A stretch of DNA of 64,000 nucleotides from Gemmataceae bacterium (GTDB taxonomy: Bacteria; Planctomycetota; Planctomycetia; Gemmatales; Gemmataceae): contig SHZY01000001.1 in the NCBI GenBank assembly GCA_009692065.1, forward strand, positions 34,610 through 98,609. The letters run 5' to 3'. This document shows, one piece after another, positions 47,801 through 56,804 of the stretch. The stretch's first letter is position 1, and every line of letters starts with the position of its first letter. Below the pieces are notes generated by a model. The model was not told where the DNA came from, did no database searches, and saw only the letters and a list, made by a program, of their open reading frames with translations. The translations under genes were made by a program, and so were the position numbers.

Positions 47801-48051
47801 CCCTGCGCGTCCATGATCGCCGGATGGGCGATTTCGGTCCAGGAGCTACGCGATTTATCCCCCTTGCGCGGCGTGCGAACGTAGACGATGTCGTAATCGT
47901 ATTTCACTTTCTTATCGGTCGAGATGTGCGGCACCTTGACATCGATCGGATCGAGGAACAACTCCTCTTTCTTCTGCTGACCGACAACCGGCAGCCCGGC
48001 CAAACTGGCAAGCAAGAGCGCGACAACGAGATAGCGGATGCGAGATTGCAT
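44869..48051 (-). CDS. Large secreted PD40-propeller protein with two c-type heme sites
   Basis: 1060 residues from ATG 48051, giving a signal peptide (RYLVVALLLASLAGLPVVGQ). The N-terminal half has TolB/PD40-like propeller repeats (DIYKINVKTKKIVQLTHQEW; NMGPCPLPGGRLIFTSNRNA). Two CxxCH motifs lie at about 685 (CGGCHAHS) and 774 (CVACHSAN), and the C-terminus is a beta-rich domain. It resembles multi-domain proteins sometimes named after the hydrazine synthase alpha subunit, but an anammox role is not implied. A repeat-encoded insert (about 750, SSPHPSAGEGRGH) lies between the heme motifs. Convergent with the PSCyt1 gene. Confidence 0.85.
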   Translation of the reverse strand: MQSRIRYLVVALLLASLAGLPVVGQQKKEELFLDPIDVKVPHISTDKKVKYDYDIVYVRTPRKGDKSRSSWTEIAHPAIMDAQGDLMLLHPDGTEERLVEGGADGSVTDPYVSLDGQWVFYSHLKGLKGTSQHGQPPYQGADIYKINVKTKKIVQLTHQEWTPNTGAAKWSATMRKGEKDTTWLNYGVLNMGPCPLPGGRLIFTSNRNAFKPPKHPSPTLQLFVMDDDGKNIEMIGHLNIGMALHPVILKDGRVIFSTLESQGLRSSILWGLWIINPDGTNWNPVLSALLPGEGAPNAFHFQSQISDESIIAEEYYNQNNSGFGGYYKLLPPGEDGYKSYDIYRIQGQIPPAFGPAYTGDPRNPPLRNGRHSNGRGQYSRLPFSPRGIESFTRFANFGEGPANPSIRDQKDSPAVGKFTHPSGAPYNHLLTCYTPGPANHQYAHYPMPDGGIYLIKDGKPIDEPAQMRLIKNDPNYNEQWPRAVVPYKRIFGVNEPKNLTPLANDGKLSPQLPEGTPYGLIGTSSFYKRESYPGGAVPAGSVTASYAGKNKVGYEGLDPFNTSENGASMNWVNQGSDAGRYSNDDIHAVRIIAMEPTTDRHQGFKSGRRFFSHAQERLRILGEIPLRHFTDNKQPLDPDNNPDTSFLAKIPADVAFTFQTLDKHGMVLNMAQTWHQVRPGEVRNDCGGCHAHSQRPTAFEKTAAADKDYKVFDLTTKTPLLTAKAKDESKRQWDAKNETGLRYANSSPHPSAGEGRGHVVNVEYHRDIKPLLDRSCVACHSANSGREPAGKLVLDDETRISPPNRGITVPGTYYRLAMDREAKFGYKPVIHNGQWRQTNASRYIRELQARRSLLIWKIYGQRTDGWTNDDFPTEKVLGDADTLMWKGKPFANTHGNRNLADLDYLPPQCPPPDGKVPPLSDEEKRTFVRWIDLGCPIDLDYDPANPQVRGYGWMLDDNRPTLTVTEPTPDANKSLNRILIGMHDYDTGLDLKSFNVTADFAIDGFKAGDNLASRFKTTSQGVWEYRLAEPISTLDRGVVTVSVRDRGGNVTRIVRTISVK
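45784..45816. repeat. Repeat inserted in coding sequence (CCTCCCCTCTCCCGCGG type)
   Basis: Imperfect inverted repeat in frame within the cytochrome/PD40 gene, encoding the SSPHPSAGEGRGH patch. Confidence 0.78.
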
Positions 48052-48154
48052 GAGTCCTTCCCCCCGGATGGAATACACGGCGATTCATTGAGTGTACGCT
48101 GGCGCGGCGGGTACACGCAAGGCTTTTCTACCCCGCTGAAACCGATCCCATTAT

Positions 48155-48288
48155 CTCACGCAAAGTCGCAAAGGCGCAAAGGCGCAAAGAGGATGGAGGA
48201 GGAGAGAAAACGACTTGTACCGCCTGAAGATCCACACATCCATTTCGAGTTTTCTTCGCCTGTTTGCGCCTTTGCGCCTTTGCGTGAG
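48155..48288. repeat. Inverted repeat (CTCACGCAAAGTCGCAAAGG family)
   Basis: Arms 48155-48189 and 48260-48288 made of GCAAAGGC units, separated by a 70-base loop. Lies between two same-strand genes, the FGE-like one ending at 48301. Confidence 0.85.
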
Positions 48289-48300
48289 CTTCTTTCGTGA

Positions 48301-49089
48301 TCACGGCGCCGACAAAGCGACGCGGAACCCGCAGAACTCGTTGCGATTGTCGGGATCGCCGAAGTTGCGATTGGCCGACCGGCAAAAGATCGGATGGCTC
48401 CCCCACGAGCCACCGCGCAGCACGCGGTTCTTGCCCGTCTTCGGCCCCTTTGGATCGGTGACTTCCTTCCCCGAATAGCCGCCATGCCAATCCTGGCACC
48501 ACTGCCAAATGTTGCCGTGCATGTCGTGAAGACCCCAGGCATTGCCGGGGAAGCTGCCGACCGGCATCGGTTTCTCTCGATTCACCCCGGTCTTGCCGGT
48601 GCCGTAAATGAAGTTGCCATTGTAGTTGGCCTCGTCGGTGGCAATCGTCTCGCCGAAGTGGTATGCGGTGGCCGTGCCCGCGCGACAAGCGTATTCAAAC
48701 TCGGCCTCCGTCGGCAACCGATAGGCCTTCTTCTCCTTGGCCGACAGCTTCTTGCAAAACGCCTGACAATCATGCCAGGAAACGTGCTCGACCGGGTAGG
48801 TCTTCTTGCCCTTGAAGTGGCTCGGATTGTCGCCCATGACGGCCATCCACTGCTCTTGCGTCACGGCATGGACGCCGAGGTAGAAGCCCTTGGCGAAGGA
48901 TACCTTGCGCTGGATTTCGTCGTCCCCCCTGCCCTTTTCCTTGTTCGAGCTGCCCATCGTGAAGGTGCCGGCGGGAAGCCAGACAAACTTCATGGCGAGG
49001 CTGTTGGTGAACGGCTCAGCCTTTTGTGGCTGCGCGTGGAGGTTGGTGACGATCAGAGCACAGACGATAAATGATAGTGAGTGGCGCAT
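48301..49089 (-). CDS. FGE/SUMF1-family secreted protein
   Basis: 262 residues from ATG 49089 (longer frame runs antisense to the MATE gene). Signal peptide MRHSLSFIVCALIVTNLHAQ. SUMF1 features: FVWLPAGTFTMGS, YPVEHVSWHDCQAFCKKL, YRLPTEAEFEYACRAG, WGLHDMHGNIWQWCQDW, VLRGGSW, and C-terminal FCRSANRNFGDPDNRNEFCG. The family converts a Cys in sulfatases to formylglycine; an arylsulfatase lies at 53.4 kb. Many secreted members are not true FGEs, so the role is uncertain. Confidence 0.9.
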   Translation of the reverse strand: MRHSLSFIVCALIVTNLHAQPQKAEPFTNSLAMKFVWLPAGTFTMGSSNKEKGRGDDEIQRKVSFAKGFYLGVHAVTQEQWMAVMGDNPSHFKGKKTYPVEHVSWHDCQAFCKKLSAKEKKAYRLPTEAEFEYACRAGTATAYHFGETIATDEANYNGNFIYGTGKTGVNREKPMPVGSFPGNAWGLHDMHGNIWQWCQDWHGGYSGKEVTDPKGPKTGKNRVLRGGSWGSHPIFCRSANRNFGDPDNRNEFCGFRVALSAP

Positions 49090-49218
49090 GCTGGCATTGT
49101 ACCGGTCGATGGATGAACATCCAACCCGCCGTAAACAGCGGGCTATATGCCGAACCTCAGGGCAGCCGGCCATATCATAAGGATTGCGGGCTGGCCGTAG
49201 CGCGCAAGGAGAAACCGC

Positions 49219-50658
49219 GTGGACAGCATTGAAGCGATCGAACCCGCCGTCGCCCTGCCTGAACCGCTGCCCGCTGCCACCGCGCCGATGGATGTGCCGG
49301 GCGGCAGTCGCGAACTCTTGAAGCTGGCCGCGCCGCTCATCGTCAGCCAGAGCTTCATGACGGTACAATTCTTTCTCGATACGATCCTCTTGTCGTGGCA
49401 CCAAATAGACGAGATGGCCGCCTCGTTCCCGGCGATGATGTGGTACTGGCTGCTGTTCGGGTTCCTGCAAGTAACCGCGGGCTACACCTCGACGTTCGTC
49501 GCGCAATACACCGGCGCCGGTCGGCACGCGCGCGTGGGGCCGGCGGTTTGGCAAGGCATCCACTTCGCCGTGCTGGCGGGCCTCGCTTTCCTTCTGATCA
49601 TACCGCTCGCTCCATTCCTAATCAGCCTGGGCGATCACAGTCCACGTTTGCAAGTCCTGGAAGTCACCTACCTGCAATGTCTCGCCTGTGCCGCCATGCC
49701 GATGCTGGTGATGGGGGCCGTCAACGGTTTCTTCTCCGGCCGGGGCCAAACGTGGACCGTGCTCGGCATTGAGGTGTTCGGGACCGGAACCAATGCGGCG
49801 CTGGCGCTGGTGTTGATCTTCGGCCGGCTGGGCTTCCCGGAACTGGGCATCGCCGGCGCCGGCTGGGCGACCGTCGCGGGATCCTGGGCCTCAGCGCTGC
49901 TAGCCGTCGGACTGCTCATGCGGCCATGCTACCGCGCGCAATTCAACACGGCGGCTGGCTGGCGACCCGATTGGGAACTGTTCAAACGGCTGATGCGCTA
50001 CGGCGGGCCGGCCGGGATGCAGATGTTTCTCGATGTGCTCGCCTTCCATCTCTTCACGCAATTGGTCGGCCGACTCGGCGACGCGGCCATGGGGGCGACC
50101 ACGTTGACCGTGCGTCTCAACATGGTCGCGTTCTTGCCGATGATCGGGCTGGCACAGGCGGTCAGCATCCTCGTCGGCCAACGTCTCGGCGAGAACCGGC
50201 CCGACCTGGCCGAGAAGAGCACCTACACCGGACTCTACTGGACCTTCGGCTACATGTGCGTCATCGCCGCCATCTATTTGGCGATACCCGGCCTGCTGGT
50301 GTCGGTGTTCGAAGGAGACGGCGACGCCGCGAAATTCAAGGCGGTCGCCGACATGGTGCCGAGCCTGCTGGTATGCGTGGCGATCTACTCGCTGGCGGAT
50401 GCGGTGACTTTTACCTTCGGGTTCGCCCTGCGCGGCGCCGGCGATACGTGGTTCGTGTCACTGTTGACGTTCTGCCTGGCCTGGCCGGTCATGGTGCTGC
50501 CGACGTACCTCGTGGTCATGCTGGGAGCCAGCGTCCACTGGGCCTGGGCCGCGGTGACGGTGCACGTCTGCGTGATGGCGATCTGTTTCTACATTCGCTT
50601 CCGCAGCGGCAAATGGAAAACGATGCGCGTGATCGAGTCCGTCGTCAGTAGTCCGTAG
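49219..50658 (+). CDS. MATE-family efflux transporter
   Basis: 479 residues from GTG 49219, supported by AAGGAG seven bases upstream. Twelve membrane helices of the MATE fold, with PLIVSQSFMTVQFFLDTILL near the start and MIGLAQAVSILVGQRLGENR in the second half. Na+- or H+-driven antiport of drugs or metabolites; substrate unknown. The last residues VVSSP and stop derive from an inverted repeat. Confidence 0.94.
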   Translation: MDSIEAIEPAVALPEPLPAATAPMDVPGGSRELLKLAAPLIVSQSFMTVQFFLDTILLSWHQIDEMAASFPAMMWYWLLFGFLQVTAGYTSTFVAQYTGAGRHARVGPAVWQGIHFAVLAGLAFLLIIPLAPFLISLGDHSPRLQVLEVTYLQCLACAAMPMLVMGAVNGFFSGRGQTWTVLGIEVFGTGTNAALALVLIFGRLGFPELGIAGAGWATVAGSWASALLAVGLLMRPCYRAQFNTAAGWRPDWELFKRLMRYGGPAGMQMFLDVLAFHLFTQLVGRLGDAAMGATTLTVRLNMVAFLPMIGLAQAVSILVGQRLGENRPDLAEKSTYTGLYWTFGYMCVIAAIYLAIPGLLVSVFEGDGDAAKFKAVADMVPSLLVCVAIYSLADAVTFTFGFALRGAGDTWFVSLLTFCLAWPVMVLPTYLVVMLGASVHWAWAAVTVHVCVMAICFYIRFRSGKWKTMRVIESVVSSP

Positions 50659-50707
50659 TCCGTGGCCATTCACAGATGCTATGGACGACGGACTACGGAC
50701 CACTGAC
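50644..50707. repeat. Inverted repeat (GTCAGTAGTCCGTAGTCCGT family)
   Basis: Perfect 20-bp arms 50644-50663 and 50688-50707. Same family as 40323. It covers the end of the MATE gene and ends five bases before the methyltransferase ATG. Confidence 0.9.
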
Positions 50708-50712
50708 TCCTC

Positions 50713-51435
50713 ATGTTTCACGCCAACGGACCGACCTTCTGGGAACTCGCGGTGCAAGCCCTTTCTTCGACGGAGCGGGGCTACGATCTCCTCGCGCCCA
50801 AGTTTGACTACACGCCCTTTCGCACGCCTGATGCCGTTCTTGATCGGGTCGGCGAACATCTCAAGACGCTCGGCGTCCTTGGAGCCGGGCTGGATATCTG
50901 CTGCGGCACCGGGGCGGCGATGCGCATGCTGCGCCCCCTGTGCCGGGATCGCGTGATCGGCATCGATGTCAGCGCGGGGATGCTGGCCGAGGCGCAACAG
51001 CGCACCGCCGATGCGCCGGGAACGGCGGAGTTGCAATTCGTCCGCGGCGACGCGTTGGCGATGCCATTCCATGCGGAGTTCGACATCGCCGTTTGTTTCG
51101 GTGCGTTTGGCCACATTCTGACGAAGGACGAGCCGAAATTCGTCGCCGAGGTCGCTCGCGTGCTGAAGCCGGGCGGGCGCTTCGTCTTTGTCACCGCGCA
51201 CATGCCGCCGCTCTGGTCGCCGGGCTACTGGCTGGCACGCGGGTTCAATGGGGCGATGCGCGTGCGCAATTCCCTGGTGTCGCCGCCTTTCATCATGTAT
51301 TATCTGACATTCCTCTTGCCCGAAGCGCAGAAGCTGCTCGAAGCACACGGCTTCGATGTGGACGTGTGCGACGCGGGCTTCGAGGGACCGTGGTCTGGAC
51401 TGCGCCTGGTCACGGCAACGCGGCGTTGCCGCTAA
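50713..51435 (+). CDS. SAM-dependent class I methyltransferase
   Basis: 240 residues. SAM-binding GAGLDICCGTGAAMRMLRPL, VIGIDVSAGMLAEAQQR, and VRGDALAMPFHAEFDIAVCF follow the Methyltransf_11 order. Substrate unknown; the small-molecule type domain fits modification of a metabolite or quinone/sterol-like compound. Downstream of the MATE gene, possibly co-transcribed. Confidence 0.93.
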   Translation: MFHANGPTFWELAVQALSSTERGYDLLAPKFDYTPFRTPDAVLDRVGEHLKTLGVLGAGLDICCGTGAAMRMLRPLCRDRVIGIDVSAGMLAEAQQRTADAPGTAELQFVRGDALAMPFHAEFDIAVCFGAFGHILTKDEPKFVAEVARVLKPGGRFVFVTAHMPPLWSPGYWLARGFNGAMRVRNSLVSPPFIMYYLTFLLPEAQKLLEAHGFDVDVCDAGFEGPWSGLRLVTATRRCR

Positions 51436-51457
51436 GCGAAAACGAGAGCACGCACCC

Positions 51458-51703
51458 ATGACACGTTTCTATTCCATCGCGTTGCTATTATTGGTCGGCG
51501 CCATTGCCTCCGCCCAAGAACCAGTCGGCGCCGACGGCAAGGCGCTAAATCTCGACTTCCAGACCGGTACGCTCAAGGACTGGCCTGCCAAATGCAAGGC
51601 GTTCGAAGACCCGTCGATCAACGGAGACACCGTTGTCAAACGCCACGCCGACACCAAAAGCCAGCACCAGGGAGACTACTGGATCGGCGGCTTCGAAAAG
51701 CTC
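51458..51703 (+). pseudogene. Head fragment of a secreted planctomycete protein
   Basis: 82 codons: signal peptide MTRFYSIALLLLVGAIASAQ, then VGADGKALNLDFQTGTLKDW and ...GDYWIGGFEKL. This is the N-terminal pattern of longer secreted proteins seen next to PSD1/DUF1553 domains in planctomycetes (from memory). Homology stops at about 51703, where the sequence becomes the antisense of the next fragment. Confidence 0.72.
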
Positions 51704-51706
51704 TCG

Positions 51707-52018
51707 CTTCGCGTCGCGACTGAGCACTCGTTCCTTGCCTTTGAGGTTGTTCCATTTGGTCCTCGCCTGCTTTTCGTCGCCGGCCGATCGCACATAGTCC
51801 ATGACGTAGGCCTTGCCACCGGCGACCGCGGAGCCGGCAAAGCCGACATTGATCGGCTTTCGCCGCAGCAACTTCAACCCGCCCTCGGGAAACTTCGAGA
51901 GGATGCGTGTTTCAGCCCAAACGTCATCGCAATTCGGGCCCATCGATTGCGGCCAATCAGCGGCGGAGGCGAGCGACGTCGTGCGAATCATGGCGAAGAG
52001 AGTAAGGCTGCGTGCCAT
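51707..52018 (-). pseudogene. Head fragment of a PQQ-type beta-propeller (BamB-like) secreted protein
   Basis: On the minus strand from ATG 52018: ADWPQSMGPNCDDVWAETRI, LSKFPEGGLKLLRRKPINVG, AGGKAYVMDYVRSAGDEKQA and KERVLSRDAK, a typical start of PQQ-like propeller proteins. It breaks at about 51707, within four bases of the opposing fragment. Only about 104 of an expected 400 or more residues remain. Confidence 0.75.
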
Positions 52019-52207
52019 CGGTGCCCCGCGATAAGTAACATTCGAAGCATAACACGTCGATTTTGTTTGCCGCTTGCGGCTCTGCTTCCGCCTGGCGAAC
52101 GCGAAGCCGCTACTCGTCGATCAGAACGTCTGAGTTAGAGGCCACCGCGATGGTAGGTGAAGCGATTCCCTGAACCAATGTACGTCTTCTGAAAATGAGC
52201 ACGCGAA

Positions 52208-53188
52208 ATGAACATCCGGCAACTTGTATCGCTTGTCTGCCTGCTGGCCCTTGCCATTTCCATTACGGACGCTGGCGATGCGCCGAAACCGAAGCCCGTC
52301 AAGGTCTTCATCCTGGCAGGCCAGTCGAATATGGAAGGGCAAGCGGTCGCGGATCTCGATGGCAAGGACTACAACCATGGCAAAGGCACGCTCAAGGCTC
52401 TGATGAACGACCCGGCCAAGCGTCAGCTCTTCAAACATCTCAAGAACGAAAAGGGGCAATGGACGGTGCGCGACGATGTCTGGGTTCGCTATCAACGCGA
52501 GAAGCAACCTTTGCTCGCAGGCCCGTTGACCATCGGCTTCAGCATCTACGGAGGCAAGCACCACTTCGGCCCCGAACTGCAGTTCGGCCATGTCGTGGGC
52601 GATCGCGTGCGCAGCCAGATTCTGCTCATCAAAACAGCGTGGGGCGGGAAGAGCTTGTACAAGGATTTCCGTCCCCCCAGCTCCGGCGGTGAGGTTGGGC
52701 CCTATTTCAAAAAGATGCTGGCGGAAGTTCGCCTGGCGCTCGACAACCTCAAGACCGATTTCCCGAAGTATGAGGGCCAAGGCTATGAACTGGCAGGCTT
52801 CGTCTGGTATCACGGCTGGAACGATGGCGTCGATCCGAAGAATGCGGTGCCGGAGTATGAACAGAATTTGGTGAACCTGATCAAGGATGTACGCCAGGAT
52901 CTGCAGACTCCGCAACTGCCGGTCGTGATCGGCGAGTTGACGGGGCCGTGGGTCAAAGCCCCCGGCGCCTGGGCGACACTTCGGCAAGCCCAGGCCAACG
53001 CAGTCAGCCGGCCGGAGTTCAAGGGCAACGCGATCTTCGTCGAAACGCACGATTTCGTTCGCCGCGCCGAGGACTCACCCAATCCAGGCCACGGTCACCA
53101 CGAGTTCGGCAACGCGGAAACCTATTTCTTGGTCGGCGATACCTTGGGCAAGGGCATGGTCAAGCTCCTCGCTCCAGCGACGAAGTAA
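52208..53188 (+). CDS. Secreted SGNH/sialate O-acetylesterase-type hydrolase
   Basis: 326 residues. Signal peptide to about residue 22 (LVSLVCLLALAISITDAG), then FILAGQSNMEGQAV with nucleophile Ser40, block SGGEVGPYFKKM, VWYHGWNDG, and the His-containing DSPNPGHGHHEFGNAETYFL at the end, giving the Ser-His pair. Family removes acetyl groups from carbohydrates. Position upstream of an arylsulfatase fits degradation of decorated polysaccharides. Confidence 0.92.
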   Translation: MNIRQLVSLVCLLALAISITDAGDAPKPKPVKVFILAGQSNMEGQAVADLDGKDYNHGKGTLKALMNDPAKRQLFKHLKNEKGQWTVRDDVWVRYQREKQPLLAGPLTIGFSIYGGKHHFGPELQFGHVVGDRVRSQILLIKTAWGGKSLYKDFRPPSSGGEVGPYFKKMLAEVRLALDNLKTDFPKYEGQGYELAGFVWYHGWNDGVDPKNAVPEYEQNLVNLIKDVRQDLQTPQLPVVIGELTGPWVKAPGAWATLRQAQANAVSRPEFKGNAIFVETHDFVRRAEDSPNPGHGHHEFGNAETYFLVGDTLGKGMVKLLAPATK

Positions 53189-53229
53189 TCACCCACCAGG
53201 GCCTTGTCATGCCTTGGTTCTCGGGTGGT

Positions 53230-53302
53230 TGGGAGGGCGAGGCTCCTGCCGAGCCTTGCGGTTGCTGCGGCGTCACGGCTCGGCAGGAGCCTCGCCCTCC
53301 CG
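53230..53302. repeat. 25-bp inverted repeat (GGGAGGGCGAGGCTCCTGCC family)
   Basis: Perfect arms 53231-53255 and 53277-53301. The same arm occurs at 61641. Confidence 0.9.
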
Positions 53303-53372
53303 ATACTCAAGCTGTGGCAAAGCACTGGCACCGGTAAATCAGAAGCCCGCTGGTTCTTGAAAAGGGGACAAA

Positions 53373-54977
53373 ATGCGACCGCATCCGATCTTGTTCGTCC
53401 TGGCTGCCATCCCGCTTCTGAGCGGGAATCTCCAGGGGCAGGAGAAGCAGAAGCCGAACATCATCGTCATTCTCGCCGACGATATGGGCTATTCGGATCT
53501 GGGCTGCTACGGCTCGGAGATCAAGACGCCCAACCTCGATCGCCTGGCGAGCAAGGGGTTGCGGTTTACCAACTTCTACAACACGGCCCGCTGCTGCCCC
53601 TCGCGCGCTGCCCTCCTGACCGGGCTTTACTCGCATCAAGCAGGCATGGGCGGGATGAACAACGATCAGAAAAAGCCCGGCTATCGCGGCGAACTCAATC
53701 GACAATCGGTCACCATAGCCGAGGTGCTGCGAAGCTTCGGGTACTGGTGCGGCATGATCGGCAAATGGCATCTCACCAAGGCGCCCAACATGGACGGTCC
53801 CACCGACACCTGGCCCAGGCAGCGCGGATTTGATCGCTACTTCGGCACGCTCCAAGGCGCCGGCAGCTTTTTCCAGCCGCCGACCTTGACGCGAGACAAC
53901 ACCCGCATCAAGGCGGAGCCTGGTTTCTACTACACCGATGCGATCAGCGACAACGCGGCGTCCTTCATCCACGATCAGCACCAGGCGAAACCCGCCCAGC
54001 CGATATTCCTCTACGTCGCCTATACCGCGCCGCATTGGCCGTTGCACGCCATCGACAAGGACATTGCCAAATACGAGGCGACGTATCTCAAGGGATGGGA
54101 TGCGCTCTACCAGGAGCGGTACGCGCGCCTGAAGGCGCTCGGCATCGTCGACACGAAGTGGCCCGTGCCGCCGCGTGACAAGCAGGTGCCGGCCTGGGCA
54201 TCCCTCGATGACGCAAAGAAAAAAGAGATGGCCCACAAGATGGCGGTCTACGCGGCTCAGATCGATCGCCTCGATCAGGGGGTGGGCCGAATTGTGGACG
54301 CTCTAAAAAAGACGAAACGCATCGACGACACGCTCATTCTTTTCATGGCCGACAATGGCGGCTGCGAGGAAGGCGGCATCTGGGGCTTTGAACGCAAGAA
54401 GGGGGGCGTGGTCGGCGCGGACAGTTCCTTCGCCAGCTATGGCCGAGGCTGGGCCTGGCTGTCCAACTGCATCTTTCGCTTGTTCAAACACTGGGTGCAT
54501 GGCGGCGGCGTACGCACGCCGCTGATCGCCCATTGGCCCAATGGGATTGCCGACCAGAATCAGTTGTGCAAGCAGCCCGCCCATCTCATCGACGTGATGG
54601 CGACCTGCGTCGAGCTGGCCGGCGCGCAATATCCCAGCGACTATCAGGGCCAAAAGATCACGCCGCTGGAGGGCAAGAGTCTCGTTCCCGCCTTCGCCAA
54701 CAAGCCTATCGAGCGGGAGGCAATCTACTGGGAACATGAAGGCAACCGGGCGGTCCTAGTCAAGAACTGGAAGCTCGTCGCCGCCGGCGCCAAGGGTCCG
54801 TGGGAACTGTACGACCTCGACAAGGATGGCGCCGAAACCAAAAACCTCGCCAATGAGCATCCCGAAATGGCGAAAGACCTCGCCGCCCGATGGCAAGCGT
54901 GGGCCGTCCGCGCTCATGTCGTGGCCCCGCCGCAACCGAAAGGCAAAAACGAAAAGAAGGCAGCGCCAGCCCGGTAG
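53373..54977 (+). CDS. Arylsulfatase-type sulfatase
   Basis: 534 residues with signal peptide. Metal-binding NIIVILADDMGYSDLG (about 29-44), formylglycine motif CCPSR within NTARCCPSRAALLTG (Cys74 in C-x-P-S-R, the residue to be modified by FGE), GKWHLTKAPN, and FMADNGGCEEGG. Full length. Hydrolyses sulfate esters of carbohydrates; consistent with the neighbouring SGNH esterase and with the FGE-like gene at 48.3 kb. Confidence 0.95.
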   Translation: MRPHPILFVLAAIPLLSGNLQGQEKQKPNIIVILADDMGYSDLGCYGSEIKTPNLDRLASKGLRFTNFYNTARCCPSRAALLTGLYSHQAGMGGMNNDQKKPGYRGELNRQSVTIAEVLRSFGYWCGMIGKWHLTKAPNMDGPTDTWPRQRGFDRYFGTLQGAGSFFQPPTLTRDNTRIKAEPGFYYTDAISDNAASFIHDQHQAKPAQPIFLYVAYTAPHWPLHAIDKDIAKYEATYLKGWDALYQERYARLKALGIVDTKWPVPPRDKQVPAWASLDDAKKKEMAHKMAVYAAQIDRLDQGVGRIVDALKKTKRIDDTLILFMADNGGCEEGGIWGFERKKGGVVGADSSFASYGRGWAWLSNCIFRLFKHWVHGGGVRTPLIAHWPNGIADQNQLCKQPAHLIDVMATCVELAGAQYPSDYQGQKITPLEGKSLVPAFANKPIEREAIYWEHEGNRAVLVKNWKLVAAGAKGPWELYDLDKDGAETKNLANEHPEMAKDLAARWQAWAVRAHVVAPPQPKGKNEKKAAPAR

Positions 54978-55111
54978 AAGCTAGCCCGGATCATTGACAG
55001 TATTCCCCGCCTTTTCGATGGCGGTGCAAGCGAGGAGCAAGCTACGATGGCCTCTTTTCGCCTCAGGGCGATCACCGTCATTTCGTCGGCCGCCTCTCTG
55101 AAGGGAGAACT

Positions 55112-56773
55112 CTAACGCCTTTTTTCTTTTGGGAGGTCAGCTTTTTCGAGCCAATTATCTACCACCAAGCCTTCGTTCTTGGGCAACGTCAGACCCGGAT
55201 TGCCGGCCTTGCTCCAGAAGGTATTGCCGATTGCCGTGACCGGCGAAGTCGGTCGATTGACGCGGATGGCCGTTTCCCAGTAGCCGGCCAATTCGTTGTA
55301 GGCCGCCATCACGCTGGCCTCGTCGGCTTGGAGAGCATGACGCCAGCCGGTAACTCTGTTTTCGAGGAACACGATGTCCGAGCCGGGCAGGCCCCAGACC
55401 GCGAACTGAGGTGGGCCGCCGCCCTTGCGCAAGGTCGGACATTCGAATTTGTTGTTGATGACGCGAATCGTCCCCTCGACGCGAATGCCGGCAACGCCGC
55501 TCCCCTTGATGGTGTTCTCGACGAAGTCGGCCTCGGCGCCTTTGAAAACCATGACGATGGGAGGCATGCCGCCGTCGCGCGAGAGGACGTTGTCCGCGAC
55601 GCGCACCTTCCAGCCCGCATGGATGCCGATCGCCACCAGTTCGTTGTCAATGATGCGGTTGTGAATGACGAGCGACTTGCCAGCCTTGCAATCGTCGAAG
55701 CCGATCCCGGCTTTCTTGTTGTGGTGCACGTAGTTGCCGCCGATGGTGGTGTCGGCGTCCGAGCGTTGGCCGATGCCGGCCTTCTCGTTTCCGTAGCATT
55801 CGTTGTGGGCGATGAACGCCTTGGCGCCGAGCTGGGTGCCGATGCCCGCCTCTTTGTTGCGATAGCACTTGTTGCCAAAGATCTTCGCGGTGGCGCCGTC
55901 GCGGGCGCCGATGCCGGCCATGGCGTTTTCATAGCAGTCGTTGTCCTCGATGACGGGAGCGGTGCCTTCCATACGGACGCCGATGCCGGCGCGGCGATTC
56001 TTGTAGCACTTGTTGCCCTTGACGATCGGCTTGGCCCCCTCGCGGATGCCGATGCCGGCGCGCACGTTGTCATAGCATTCGTTCTTGAGGATCAGCCCGG
56101 CGGAGTTGCGATTGCCGATGCCGCCACGGAGGTTGTTGAAGCACTTGTTGAGTTCGACGGTGGGGACCGCGCCGTCGGCGACGCCGATGCCCCCGCCCAT
56201 GTTGCGATAGACGATGTTCTTTACGATGTGCGACTTGTTGTGCTTGTCCTTGGCGCCGACGCAGCCGATGCCGGCGTGCCCATTGTCGTGGACGATGCAA
56301 TGCCGAACCGTAGCGGTCACGCCGGGAATGCCGACCGCGGGGAAATCCTTGCCGGCGCCGACGGCGCCGCGATCGTCCGGCAAGTTCTCGCCCTGGGTGG
56401 CATAGTGCTTGTCGTAATCTTTCTGATCGAAGAGGCCGACGCGGGTGATCGTGAAACCATCGAGCACCGCCCCTTCGTCCATGACAACGGCCGGCCCCTT
56501 GGCCGTTTCGCCGCCGTCGATGATGGTGGCTTCGGCCCGCTGCAGGCCGAGCTTTCCCTTGGCGTCAGCGCCTGCGCTTTGCAGGATAACGCCGGCCTTG
56601 AGCCGAACGCTTTCACGGTAGGTTCCGGGCTCGACGATCACCTTGGCGCCCGGCTTGGCGGCCTCAATGGCGGCCTGGATCGTCTTGTGATCCTTCGGCA
56701 CGCGAAGGGTTTCGGCCTAGAGCGGATAGGCAACGAGCAAAAGAGCGACCATCGAGAGAGTGCGACATTTCAT
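55112..56773 (-). CDS. Right-handed beta-helix repeat protein with an amber codon in its signal peptide
   Basis: From ATG 56773 (GGAGA seven bases upstream) the frame encodes MKCRTLSMVALLLVAYPL, then TAG at 56717-56719, then AETLRVPKDHKTIQAAIEAA. The whole is a signal peptide plus a parallel beta-helix of about 24-residue units, each with xCYxNxxAGIGxR and Gly/Ala turns (for example NKCYKNRRAGIGVRMEG). Such proteins bind or cleave polysaccharides or act as NosD-like chaperones. The TAG sits at the predicted cleavage site. Without readthrough only a leaderless form from GTG 56701 would be made. Possibly a recent nonsense mutation or sequence error. Confidence 0.85.
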
Positions 56774-56804
56774 GATCGTGTCTCCGTGTTGAAAAAAGAG
56801 CATA

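Noticed and set aside
44869-48051. Hydrazine synthase subunit, hence anammox metabolism
   Set aside because: Only the general domain arrangement is shared, and such proteins are common in non-anammox planctomycetes; aerobic hemF also argues against it.
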